From the NCBI GenBank assembly GCA_014359855.1, contig JACIYQ010000238.1, forward strand, positions 1 to 22,249: a stretch of 22,249 bases of DNA, read 5' to 3'. Positions 7,358 to 14,546 of the stretch are shown one piece after another (position 1 is the stretch's first letter; every line of letters starts with the position of its first letter). The notes under the pieces are model-generated. The model ran no database searches, was not told the DNA's origin, and saw only the letters and a list, made by a program, of their open reading frames with translations. Both the position numbers and the translations under genes were made by a program. The stretch is from Parvibaculum sp. Lineage in GTDB: Bacteria > Pseudomonadota > Alphaproteobacteria > Parvibaculales > Parvibaculaceae.

Positions 7358-7765
7358 TCAGTCGCCCGATGCGATGGCGAGCGCGCGCGCGATTTCACGC
7401 GAGAGATCGCTCTCTTCCGCAGGCTTCTCTAAAAGCGCGAGCGCGCCGGCACGCTCCACACGCTCACGCAGGGAAACGCTCGACCGGCCGGTCAGAACGA
7501 TGGCGGGAATGGGAATGCCCGACGCCTGCAAATGTTCGAGGAGATCGGCTCCGCTCATGCCAGGCATGTGGAGATCGAGGAGAAGGCAGCAATTCCTGCC
7601 CTGCAGGTGGCGCGCGGGCTTCTCGGCATCGATGAACGCCTGGGCATCCGCGTAGTCGCGCACCGTCATGCCGACGGATTCGAGAAGAAACCGCACGGAT
7701 TCACGCACGGCGTCATCATCGTCGACGACGTAGATGGTTGGCGAACTTGACGGCGACAGCTGCAT
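7358..7765 (-). CDS. Stand-alone response-regulator receiver domain
   Basis: The 135-residue protein is one CheY-like receiver with no output domain. All catalytic residues appear intact: the acidic DDDD at 15-18, the phosphorylatable D64 in LLLDLHMPGMSG, the Thr of IVLTG and the Lys of LLEKP. It most resembles the FixJ receiver and sits between fixJ and fixK on the same strand. Single-domain receivers of this sort act as phosphate sinks, intermediates in a phosphorelay, or competitive partners for a kinase. Here the natural kinase is FixL. A 90-base gap after fixJ holds a possible regulator site, so it may have its own promoter. The Shine-Dalgarno is weak. It is not FixT, which has a different fold. 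Confidence 0.85.
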   Translation of the reverse strand: MQLSPSSSPTIYVVDDDDAVRESVRFLLESVGMTVRDYADAQAFIDAEKPARHLQGRNCCLLLDLHMPGMSGADLLEHLQASGIPIPAIVLTGRSSVSLRERVERAGALALLEKPAEESDLSREIARALAIASGD

Positions 7766-7835
7766 TCTGCAAAACCTTCGCGGCCTGTATTGCGCCGCAG
7801 GCGGAAGGTAGCAGCGGTCCCGCCGCCAATGTATC

Positions 7836-7847
7836 CGTAGTTTTACG
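7836..7847. promoter_or_regulatory. CGTA-N4-TACG dyad, possible FixJ site
   Basis: CGTAGTTTTACG is a perfect dyad about 75 bases upstream of the lone receiver gene and directly after the fixJ stop. Its GTAGTTT core resembles reported FixJ-target cores, and NarL/FixJ-type regulators often bind TAC/GTA dyads. The match to a FixJ consensus is from memory. Confidence 0.3.
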
Positions 7848-7855
7848 AGGTCGGC

Positions 7856-8485
7856 CTAACCTGTCTTTTTCTCCGCGGGGACGACGCCTGCCGCGAGCGC
7901 GATCCTCACGGCCTCGGGCAGGCTCCTGACCTTCATCTTCTCCATCAGATGCGCACGGTGAACCTCAACCGTCCGCGGAGAGATATCGAGTTCGTAGGCG
8001 ATGACCTTGTTCGGGTGACCCGCGACGAGATGTTCGAGAACCTGTTTCTCGCGGGAGGTCAGGCTTTCCACCAGCGCGAGGACGTCATGGCCGGGCGGAC
8101 CTGCCGGACGGCTCCGCGATATTTCCAGCGCCCGCTCGATGGCGGCGAGCAGGTCGTCCGCATCGAACGGCTTCTCGATGAAATCGACCGCGCCCTCCTT
8201 CATGGCCCGCACGGCGAGCGGCACGTCGCCATGCCCGGTCATGGCGATGAGCGGCAGGCGGGCGCGGCGGCGCACCAGTTCCTGCTGCAGTTCGAGGCCG
8301 TCCATTTCCGGCATGCGGATATCGGCGACGATACATCCCGCCAGGTCCGCCGAATAGCTCCCGAGGAAGGCGACAGCGGAAGCAAAGGCCGCAACGCCGA
8401 AACCGGCGGCTTCCAGCAAGGCGCAGAGCGATGCCCGTACCGCATCGTCGTCGTCGATGATGAAAATTTTCTCAGGCAGGTTCAT
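7856..8485 (-). CDS. fixJ: FixJ-type response regulator
   Basis: The 209-residue protein has a receiver domain (residues 1-120; acidic pocket DDDD at 11-14, phosphorylation site D55 in VADIRMPEMDG, MTGHGD, FIEKPF) and a LuxR/NarL-type helix-turn-helix (LTSREKQVLEHLVAG, then ISPRTVEVHRAHLMEKM). Domain order and length match FixJ. It should be phosphorylated by FixL at low oxygen and activate fixK-type promoters. ATG 8485 overlaps the fixL stop as ATGA and lacks a clear Shine-Dalgarno, so it is translationally coupled. An in-frame extension further upstream inside fixL is unlikely, because the family start MNLPEKIFIIDDD fits this ATG. Confidence 0.93.
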   Translation of the reverse strand: MNLPEKIFIIDDDDAVRASLCALLEAAGFGVAAFASAVAFLGSYSADLAGCIVADIRMPEMDGLELQQELVRRRARLPLIAMTGHGDVPLAVRAMKEGAVDFIEKPFDADDLLAAIERALEISRSRPAGPPGHDVLALVESLTSREKQVLEHLVAGHPNKVIAYELDISPRTVEVHRAHLMEKMKVRSLPEAVRIALAAGVVPAEKKTG

Positions 8486-9630
8486 GGGCTGGAGATCGAT
8501 TGCGGAGGCAGCGAAAAATGGAACTCCGTGCCGCCGCCGGGTGCGGGTTCCATCCAGAGGCGGCCGCCATGCGCCTCGACGATGGAACGGCATATGGAGA
8601 GGCCTATGCCCATTCCGTTTTCCTTGGTGGTCACGAAAGCCTCGAACAGACGCCGGATCACTTCATCGGGCATGCCGGGCCCGGTGTCCAGAAAACTGGC
8701 CTGAACGTGCCCTTCCCCGTTCATTCGCGTTACAACCGTCAGTCTACGGATCGATACTTCCTCCATGGCTTCGACGGCATTGCGAACGAGATTGAGAACG
8801 ACCTGTTGAATCTGGATCCTGTCGATGAATATGTCCGGGAGATCCGCCGCGAACGACTTCTGTACCTTGACGTCGAGCACCGCCGCTCCGACAAGCGCCA
8901 GTTCGATCGCTTCCTCGATCACCCGGTTCAGGGATTCGACCGTCCTGCTGGTATCCCGCTTTTCGGTGAATTCGCGCAGCCTCTTGATGATCTGTCCCGC
9001 CCTGCTCGTCTGCTCGAGAGCCTTCTCCATCATCTCCCGCGCGCGGACGACAGAGGCGTCTTCCACAGCACCCACCGTTCGCTGCGCCGCGCGCAGATAA
9101 TTCATGATGGCAGCGAGGGGCTGGTTCAACTCATGCGCAAGCGCAGACGACATGTGTCCCATCTCGTTGAGGCGCGACACATGCATCAACTCCGATTGCA
9201 GTTCCTGAAGCTTGAGGTAGGCCGACTGGCGCGCGCTGATGTCGTGAACGATGCCCACGAAAAGCGGCATATCGCCGAACATGCCTTCGCCGACGGAAAG
9301 ATAAATGGGAAATACGGAACCGTCCTTCCGCTGCGCCATCACCTCGCGGCCGATGCCGATGATCTTGCGCTCGCCGGTCGTGCGATAGTTTTTCAGATAG
9401 CCGTCATGCTCCTGGCGGTAGGGCGACGGCATGAGCATGCTGACGTTGCGGCCCAGAACCTCGACAGGCCCATAACCGAAAAGCCGTTCGCATGCTTCGT
9501 TGAAGAGCCGCACCGTTCCGGCTTCGTCGATAACCAGAATACCGTCAACGGCTGTCGATACGAGCAGACGAAAAAGCGCCGCGTTCTCTGCTTCCCCGAA
9601 CGGCAGGTTCAGGTGCTTATCCATCCCCAT
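8482..9630 (-). CDS. fixL: FixL oxygen-sensing histidine kinase, soluble single-PAS form
   Basis: The 382-residue protein has one PAS domain (about 17-135), a dimerisation/phosphoacceptor helix with H166 in SALAHELNQPL, and a HATPase domain (NLVRNAVEAM, DTGPGMP, GMGIGLSI). Two haem-PAS residues are visible: H75 in EHDGYL matches the proximal haem ligand (H200 of Bradyrhizobium FixL), and R95, 20 residues on in IIGIGR, matches R220, which responds to oxygen. So this is a true haem sensor. There is no membrane segment and no second PAS. ATG 9630 and ATG 9624 are both possible starts, each with only GGG nearby; a TTG at 9684 is less likely. The 125-base gap upstream holds just a five-base GTCCC/GGGAC stem (9707-9721). 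Confidence 0.93.
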   Translation of the reverse strand: MGMDKHLNLPFGEAENAALFRLLVSTAVDGILVIDEAGTVRLFNEACERLFGYGPVEVLGRNVSMLMPSPYRQEHDGYLKNYRTTGERKIIGIGREVMAQRKDGSVFPIYLSVGEGMFGDMPLFVGIVHDISARQSAYLKLQELQSELMHVSRLNEMGHMSSALAHELNQPLAAIMNYLRAAQRTVGAVEDASVVRAREMMEKALEQTSRAGQIIKRLREFTEKRDTSRTVESLNRVIEEAIELALVGAAVLDVKVQKSFAADLPDIFIDRIQIQQVVLNLVRNAVEAMEEVSIRRLTVVTRMNGEGHVQASFLDTGPGMPDEVIRRLFEAFVTTKENGMGIGLSICRSIVEAHGGRLWMEPAPGGGTEFHFSLPPQSISSP

Positions 9631-9755
9631 CCCAAACTGATGATATCGGGATGGAAAATAACACTCAGGTTGGTGTGAATACAAGATACCGGCCAGCCGA
9701 AATGCGGTCCCGATAAGGGACGTGCAGCCGGTCCCAAAGCCGACGCTACGGAATT

Positions 9756-10094
9756 TCAGAGATTGCGGCTTTCAAATTTTTCGCAGCTTTCGCCAAACGC
9801 GGCGAGACCTTCCTCCAAATAGTCGGCGAGCAAAGGCAGCTGGAGCAAATATTCCGCGGTTCGCTCGTTGTGCGCGGCTTCCGACTCCGACAACGCCTCC
9901 TCCCATTCGTCGCGCATGTAGGTGGCGCGGCCAAGCCAGCAGAGAGCGACAAGTTCGATCTGTTCGTCCGTATCGAGGTTTCTCATGAACTCCAGAAGTT
10001 CCTGCCTCGTTGGATCGCCGATTTCTTCTTTCGCGCCAAAGGCCCTCGCCTTCACGACGATGTGGCACACCTTCTCCGGATCGAGCGTGAGCAT
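9756..10094 (-). CDS. DUF3775-like small protein of unknown function
   Basis: The 112-residue soluble, acidic protein begins MLTLDPEKVCHIVVKARAF, a pattern I recognise from DUF3775 proteins, which are largely alphaproteobacterial. It continues with an alpha-helical stretch (PTRQELLEFMRNLDTDEQIELVALCWLGRA) and then ALSESEAAHNERTAEYLLQLP. No enzyme motif or membrane segment is seen. GGAG about ten bases ahead supports the ATG. It lies upstream of fixL on the same strand, after a small membrane-protein gene. The function is unknown; the position next to fixLJ hints at a role in microaerobic metabolism but does not prove it. Confidence 0.8.
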   Translation of the reverse strand: MLTLDPEKVCHIVVKARAFGAKEEIGDPTRQELLEFMRNLDTDEQIELVALCWLGRATYMRDEWEEALSESEAAHNERTAEYLLQLPLLADYLEEGLAAFGESCEKFESRNL

Positions 10095-10118
10095 TCCGGT
10101 CTCTCCACCGCATGCGGC

Positions 10119-10136
10119 ACGTTTCCGAAGAAACGT
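10119..10136 (-). other. UUCG-capped RNA hairpin between two small genes
   Basis: On the minus strand ACGTTTC and GAAACGT pair perfectly around a TTCG tetraloop, with one further GU and one GC pair possible outside. It lies 24 bases ahead of the DUF3775-like gene and after the membrane-protein stop. No T-run follows, so it is more likely an mRNA-stability or processing hairpin than a terminator. Confidence 0.5.
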
Positions 10137-10142
10137 ACGCCG

Positions 10143-10430
10143 TCACGAGCCGGCGTCGATGCCGTCGTCTTCCATCAGAAGAACGCCGGCGACCAGAAGC
10201 GGGCAGATGACGAGGAAAACAAGCGCAGGAAGCACTGCTGCTTCATGGCCATACAAGGGCAACAGCATCGCGCCGCCGCCGATGCCGATGGCAACCCAGA
10301 GCGGCACAAGAAAAGGCGCATGGCGTTCCCGCGCCTTCGGTTCGACCTCAGGTGTTGCCCGGACGAGAGATGGCAAGATGGCGGCCACGATTGAAACGGG
10401 AAGACGTGCCGCCGCGATCCGCATGTTCAT
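10143..10430 (-). CDS. Small two-helix membrane protein of unknown function
   Basis: The 95-residue protein has a basic N-terminus (MNMRIAAARLPV) and a weak hydrophobic stretch. Two clear membrane helices follow: LVPLWVAIGIGGGAMLLPLY (about 44-63) and VLPALVFLVICPLLVAGVLL (about 69-88). It ends in the acidic tail MEDDGIDAGS. The ATG at 10430 has a strong Shine-Dalgarno AGGAGGA at ideal spacing. Longer in-frame starts at 10448 and 10460 do not. I do not recognise a family. It is the first gene of a probable unit with the DUF3775-like gene. A possible FixK-type box lies about 80 bases upstream. Confidence 0.7.
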   Translation of the reverse strand: MNMRIAAARLPVSIVAAILPSLVRATPEVEPKARERHAPFLVPLWVAIGIGGGAMLLPLYGHEAAVLPALVFLVICPLLVAGVLLMEDDGIDAGS

Positions 10431-10505
10431 GACGTTCCTCCTCTGCATGAAGGCGCTCATGCCTCCAGATGCCGATGAGAATGCGGCATGCGGCAATCCG
10501 GCTCC

Positions 10506-10519
10506 TTGATCTCAGTCAT
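10506..10519. promoter_or_regulatory. Imperfect FNR/FixK-type box
   Basis: TTGATCTCAGTCAT matches the left half of TTGAT-N4-ATCAA fully and three of five right-half bases. It lies in the 204-base divergent gap between the small membrane protein and the glyoxalase gene. Its centre is about 82 bases before the membrane-protein start and 122 before the glyoxalase start. The gap also holds a tandem ATGCGGC pair near 10481-10494 and the T-rich patch GGAATTTTTTGTTTG. Confidence 0.3.
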
Positions 10520-10634
10520 ATCCGGAATTTTTTGTTTGTCGCGATCCGGCACCAGTGCGCGCAAGGTCGACAAGTGCCGGGAGAGCCCCTACCTTTCCGC
10601 CCAGCGACATTCCATAAGCAAACGAGTTTCCGCC

Positions 10635-11285
10635 ATGGGCTTGAAAGCCGCCATTCTCCCCGTCACCCCGTTTCAGCAGAACTGCACGCTTTTGTGGAAC
10701 GACGAGACCATGCGCGGCGCCGTGACCGATCCGGGCGGCGACCTCGAACGGATCAAGCAGGCGGCGGCGGAGACCGGCGTGACGATCGAGAAGGTTCTGC
10801 TGACGCATGGCCATCTCGACCATGCGGCGGCGGCCGGCGATCTTGCCCGCGACCTCGGCGTGCCGATCGAAGGACCGCACGAGGACGATCTCTTTCTGAT
10901 CGAGACCCTGCCGGAACAGGCCGCGAAATACGGCTTCCCGCCGGTGGGCGGCTTCCGGCCTGACCGCTGGCTCAAGGATGGCGACAAGGTGGAGTTTGCC
11001 GGGCTCACCCTCGACGTGCGTCACTGCCCCGGCCACACGCCGGGACATGTCGTCTTCTTCCACGAGCCGTCGCGGCTTGCCATTGTCGGCGACGTTCTCT
11101 TTCAGGGCTCCATCGGCAGGACGGACTTTCCGAGGGGCGATCACGGCGCCCTTGTAGCCTCGATCCGGGAAAGACTTTGGCCGCTCGGCGACGACGTCAC
11201 TTTCGTGCCCGGCCATGGTCCGCTTTCGACTTTCGGCGTGGAGCGGCGGACCAATCCCTTCGTCGCGGACGAGAATTTCGCCTGA
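10635..11285 (+). CDS. gloC: Glyoxalase II-type metallo-beta-lactamase-fold hydrolase (GloC/YcbL-like)
   Basis: The 216-residue protein has the metal motif THGHLDHAAAA (H58, H60, D62, H63), HCPGHTPGH, GDVLFQGSIGRTDF with the bridging aspartate, and a final FVPGHGP. The length and GS.GRTDF pattern match the short YcbL/GloC group, which hydrolyses S-lactoylglutathione but lacks the C-terminal substrate domain of GloB. It is probably a cytoplasmic thioester hydrolase; other small thioesters are possible. ATG 10635 has no clear Shine-Dalgarno, but MGLKAAILPVTPFQQNC aligns with the family start. It stands alone, divergent from the small membrane protein. Confidence 0.88.
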   Translation: MGLKAAILPVTPFQQNCTLLWNDETMRGAVTDPGGDLERIKQAAAETGVTIEKVLLTHGHLDHAAAAGDLARDLGVPIEGPHEDDLFLIETLPEQAAKYGFPPVGGFRPDRWLKDGDKVEFAGLTLDVRHCPGHTPGHVVFFHEPSRLAIVGDVLFQGSIGRTDFPRGDHGALVASIRERLWPLGDDVTFVPGHGPLSTFGVERRTNPFVADENFA

Positions 11286-11297
11286 GGGTTTCGCGGG

Positions 11298-11344
11298 GAA
11301 TTTCACCTGGCGGAATGCGGCCGCATACCCCATGAAATTCATGG
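11298..11344. repeat. Nested inverted repeats after the glyoxalase gene
   Basis: Three dyads are packed into 47 bases: GAATTTCA (11298-11305) with TGAAATTC (11333-11340), the perfect palindrome ATGCGGCCGCAT (11315-11326) inside it, and CCATGAA/TTCATGG (11330-11344) around one base. The last two compete with or extend the first. No T-run follows. The remaining 134 bases to the transporter gene hold AT-rich AAATAATCAATAAACC (11385-11400) and no clear promoter. Confidence 0.45.
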
Positions 11345-11478
11345 ACATCCGGGGCGCAATCGGTTTCCTTAGCGGCGCTGACAAATAATCAATAAACCTG
11401 CCGCGACGGGCGAGACAGACCCGCCGAAAGGCATGGGCGCCGAAATGGTGCAGATGGCCGCATCCAAGGGAGCTTCGA

Positions 11479-12897
11479 GTGAACCAACGCCGCGTGACAC
11501 GTCTTCAGATCGGTGCTTTCGGGCTTCCCTCGATCCCGATATCGGCGCTGGGCCTTCCGATCGTCGTCTACCTGCCGCCATTCTACGGACACGACATGGG
11601 GTTGAGCCTCACCGTCGTCGGCACGGTCTTCATGATGGCGCGGTTCTGGGACGTGTTCACCGATCCGGTGCTCGGGATGCTGTCCGACAGGTATCCGACC
11701 CGCTGGGGACGGCGGCGGCACTGGATCGTGATTTCCGCGCCGATTCTCATGGTCGCGTCCTACATGCTCTTCATGCCGAGCCCGCCGGTGACATGGGTCT
11801 ATCTCGCGGGGTGGATGTTCTTCCTCTATATTGGCTGGACGCTCATCACTATTTCGCACATGTCGTGGGGCGCGGAACTCTCCGCCGACTACAACGAGCG
11901 TTCAACCATCCAGGGCGTGCGCGAGTTTCTTCTCATCTTCGGCATGTTCACCGTGCTCGCGCTTCCCGCCGTCATCGAGAATGTATCGGAGGCGGGCGCC
12001 GGCGGCGCCGAGAAGGTCGCCGCGATGGGGTGGTTCATCATCATCCTGCTGCCGATCACCATCGGCCTTGCCGTGTGGCTGACGCCGGAATTTCCGAGCA
12101 AGGCGCACCAGCAAATTCCGTGGAGGCGGGCCTGGGCGATCATCGCGAAGAACCGGCTTCTGCAGCGCGTGCTGGCGGCCGACCTTCTTGTGAACATCGC
12201 ACCGGCAATAACCGGCTCGCTCTACATCTTCTTTGCCTCCTATGTGATGGAGCTGCCGAAGTCGGCAAGCCTTCTCCTCCTCGTCTATTTCATTGCGGGC
12301 TTTGTCGGCATTCCCGGCTGGATCCGGCTGAGCCACATGGCGGGCAAGCACAAGACGCTCGCCATCGCGATGGTCTACGGCGCGGTCACGCTGCCTCTCG
12401 TGGTGTTCTTTCCGCGCGGCGAATTCTGGTGGCTCTTCATCGGCAATTCGCTTTACGGCGTCGCCTATGGCGCGGGCTCCTTCCTGCTCCGTTCGATCAT
12501 GGCGGATGTCATCGATACGGACTATCTGGAGACCGGACAGCGGCGCACCGGCCTCTACTATTCGCTGTTGAGCATGACGGCCAAGGTGGGCGCGGCGCTG
12601 GCCGTCGGCATCACCTATCCGCTGCTCGACCTCATCAAGTTTGCCCCCGGCGGCGAAAACACGCCCGAAACGCTCAACCTCTTCATGGCGATGTATGTGA
12701 CGCTGCCGGCGATCGTCATGCTGGCGGCGGCGCTCGTGATGTGGCGTTTTCCGCTCGACCGCAAGACGCAACTCGACCTTCGCAGGAAGATCGAGGAACG
12801 CGACGGCGTTCACGCATCGCACAACGCGAGCGACGCCGCAGCGGCCGTCGCACAGGTTGGATCGGCCGGCGGCATTGCCGACCAGCCGGCCGATTGA
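11479..12897 (+). CDS. GPH-family (MFS_2) sugar:cation symporter
   Basis: The 472-residue protein has about twelve hydrophobic membrane segments. After segment two comes FWDVFTDPVLGMLSDRYPT followed by RWGRRRHW, the signature loop of the glycoside-pentoside-hexuronide:cation symporters (MelB relatives). A second family hallmark is DVIDTDYLETGQRR before the last segments. The substrate cannot be named; alphaproteobacterial members are diverse and may carry non-sugar solutes. The C-terminal 40 residues are hydrophilic and Ala-rich. The start is GTG, chosen because AAGGGAG lies eight bases ahead. It ends 12 bases before mazG, so the two are probably cotranscribed, with no obvious functional link. 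Confidence 0.9.
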   Translation: MNQRRVTRLQIGAFGLPSIPISALGLPIVVYLPPFYGHDMGLSLTVVGTVFMMARFWDVFTDPVLGMLSDRYPTRWGRRRHWIVISAPILMVASYMLFMPSPPVTWVYLAGWMFFLYIGWTLITISHMSWGAELSADYNERSTIQGVREFLLIFGMFTVLALPAVIENVSEAGAGGAEKVAAMGWFIIILLPITIGLAVWLTPEFPSKAHQQIPWRRAWAIIAKNRLLQRVLAADLLVNIAPAITGSLYIFFASYVMELPKSASLLLLVYFIAGFVGIPGWIRLSHMAGKHKTLAIAMVYGAVTLPLVVFFPRGEFWWLFIGNSLYGVAYGAGSFLLRSIMADVIDTDYLETGQRRTGLYYSLLSMTAKVGAALAVGITYPLLDLIKFAPGGENTPETLNLFMAMYVTLPAIVMLAAALVMWRFPLDRKTQLDLRRKIEERDGVHASHNASDAAAAVAQVGSAGGIADQPAD

Positions 12898-12909
12898 GGT
12901 TCCGCTCCC

Positions 12910-13716
12910 GTGTCCAATGAAACCGGCCGGATCGAAGCGCTGCTCGACATCATGGCGAAACTGCGCGATCCCGACGGGGGCTGCCCCTGGGACCTCGAGC
13001 AGGATTTCGCAAGCATCGCGCCCTATACGATCGAGGAGGCATATGAGGTTGCCGACGCGATCGAACGCGGTGACATGGAAGATCTCAGGGACGAACTCGG
13101 CGATCTCCTTCTGCAGGTGGTGTTCCACGCCCGGATGGCGGAGGAGGAAGGCCGCTTCGACTTTTCCGGCGTCGTGCAGGCGATCTGCGAAAAGATGATC
13201 CGGCGGCATCCCCATGTCTTCGGCGACGAGGAACAGCGCAGCGCAGGCGCCGTGAAGGGACGCTGGGAAGAAATCAAGGCGGAGGAGAAAGCGGAAAAGG
13301 GCACAACGGCGGCAAGCATCCTCGACGATGTGCCGCTTGCTTTGCCCGCGCTTGCCCGCGCCATCAAACTCCAGAACCGCGCCGCGCGCGTCGGCTTCGA
13401 CTGGCCGGACACTTCGCTTGTGATCGACAAGCTCAACGAGGAAATGCTCGAACTTTCGGCAGAAGTCGCCAAAGGCGGCGATCCCGACCGGCTTGAGGAC
13501 GAGATGGGCGATCTTCTCTTCGTCTATGCCAATCTTGCGCGGCATATGAAGGTGGACCCGGAAGCGGCGCTGCGCCGCGCGAATGCGAAGTTCCGCCGCC
13601 GCTTCGGCCGCATCGAGGAAAAGCTCGCAGCAGCGGGAAAGCGGCCTGAAGAGTCTTCGCTGGAAGAAATGGACGCGCTCTGGAACGAAGCAAAGGCGGA
13701 AGAGCGGAAACGCTAG
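12910..13716 (+). CDS. mazG: Nucleoside triphosphate pyrophosphohydrolase MazG
   Basis: The 268-residue protein has two MazG domains. The N-terminal one shows CPWDLEQ, EEAYEV and DELGDLLLQVVFHA; the C-terminal one shows RVGFDW, EEMLEL and DEMGDLLFVYANLAR. These EExxE and ExxD clusters bind magnesium for cleaving NTPs to NMPs and pyrophosphate. It is a housecleaning enzyme that also affects the stringent response. The start is GTG with only a distant GAGG. It converges with the phosphatase gene on the other strand, and the two TAG stops overlap within a CTAG. In many relatives mazG follows hflX on the same strand; here it is inverted relative to hflX. Confidence 0.95.
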   Translation: MSNETGRIEALLDIMAKLRDPDGGCPWDLEQDFASIAPYTIEEAYEVADAIERGDMEDLRDELGDLLLQVVFHARMAEEEGRFDFSGVVQAICEKMIRRHPHVFGDEEQRSAGAVKGRWEEIKAEEKAEKGTTAASILDDVPLALPALARAIKLQNRAARVGFDWPDTSLVIDKLNEEMLELSAEVAKGGDPDRLEDEMGDLLFVYANLARHMKVDPEAALRRANAKFRRRFGRIEEKLAAAGKRPEESSLEEMDALWNEAKAEERKR

Positions 13717-14546
13717 ACGCGGCGTTTCGCTCTTATCCGTTCTGCGGTCCTCTGCCAGCTCTCCTCGTCGCGGGCGACGAGATGCGGACCCTTGAGCGTT
13801 CGCGGCGCGTAGTCCATCCCCGTTTCGATGTCACGAACGACACCACCTGCTTCGCGCAGGATCAATGATCCCGGCGCGTGGTCCCAGGGCAGCATCCGGT
13901 GATAGGTGATGAAGTCGTGCTGTCCGCGCGCAACATTCGTGTAGTCCCAGGCGGAACAGAGTAGCGACGTGGTGGCGCCAACACCGGCAGCACAGGATTC
14001 GATACCGGATTTCCACTCGTCCGGCATGAAGCGGACATAGAAGCTCGCCGTCTGTTCCGCGGGCTCGGCGGATGCCGCCCCCGCATCGAGACGCACGCTT
14101 CCGGACCTATCGTGCCAGAAGGCCCCTCCCCCGCGCTCGCTCACCGCAAGCGCATCGACCACCGGCAGATAGATCCATGCGCGGACCGTCTCGCCGCCTT
14201 CGAGGAGCGAGACCATGAGCCCGAACGCCTCGCGACCGGCGGCGAAGTTTGCCGTGCCGTCGACGGGATCCACCGTCCAGAGGGGCATGTCGTCATCGAG
14301 GTGAGAAAGGAGTGCGGGGTTCGCCGCCGCGGCCTCCTCGCCCAGCACGCGCGAACCGCGCACCAGCGCTTCGAGCCTCGGCGCGAGCCAGAGTTCCGCT
14401 TCGCGGTCGGCGATGGTCACGAGGTCGCCACGGGATTTTTCCTCGACCTCATGTGCGGCAAGCGCGCGAAAGCGCGGCATCACGATATCGGCCGACGCTT
14501 CCTTTATCAGCGCGGCAACTTTACCGGCGAGATCGTCCATGCTCAT
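13713..14546 (-). CDS. Inositol-monophosphatase-family phosphatase
   Basis: The 277-residue protein has the family metal sites: GEEAA, WTVDPVDGTANFA (DPVDGT motif) and a late PWDHAPGSLILREAGG (WD..G motif). This superfamily removes phosphate from inositol-1-phosphate, histidinol phosphate, PAP or sugar phosphates. The sequence alone does not settle which. Its ATG at 14546 overlaps the hflX stop as ATGA, so it is coupled to hflX; a second ATG at 14540 could also serve. It is the last gene of the long minus-strand run and meets mazG tail to tail. Confidence 0.88.
   Translation of the reverse strand: MSMDDLAGKVAALIKEASADIVMPRFRALAAHEVEEKSRGDLVTIADREAELWLAPRLEALVRGSRVLGEEAAAANPALLSHLDDDMPLWTVDPVDGTANFAAGREAFGLMVSLLEGGETVRAWIYLPVVDALAVSERGGGAFWHDRSGSVRLDAGAASAEPAEQTASFYVRFMPDEWKSGIESCAAGVGATTSLLCSAWDYTNVARGQHDFITYHRMLPWDHAPGSLILREAGGVVRDIETGMDYAPRTLKGPHLVARDEESWQRTAERIRAKRRV

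Noticed and set aside
8085..8110. Sequence GTCATGGCCGGGCGG resembling one arm of the palindromic repeat
   Set aside because: It lies within fixJ coding sequence, lacks the partner arm and is explained by codons.
9679..9684. A promoter for fixL from TTGTAT and TTATTT with 17-base spacing
   Set aside because: Both hexamers match poorly and there is no supporting feature.
11902..13545. A 547-codon minus-strand open frame across the symporter and mazG
   Set aside because: It spans two unrelated genes on the other strand, both with strong family signatures.
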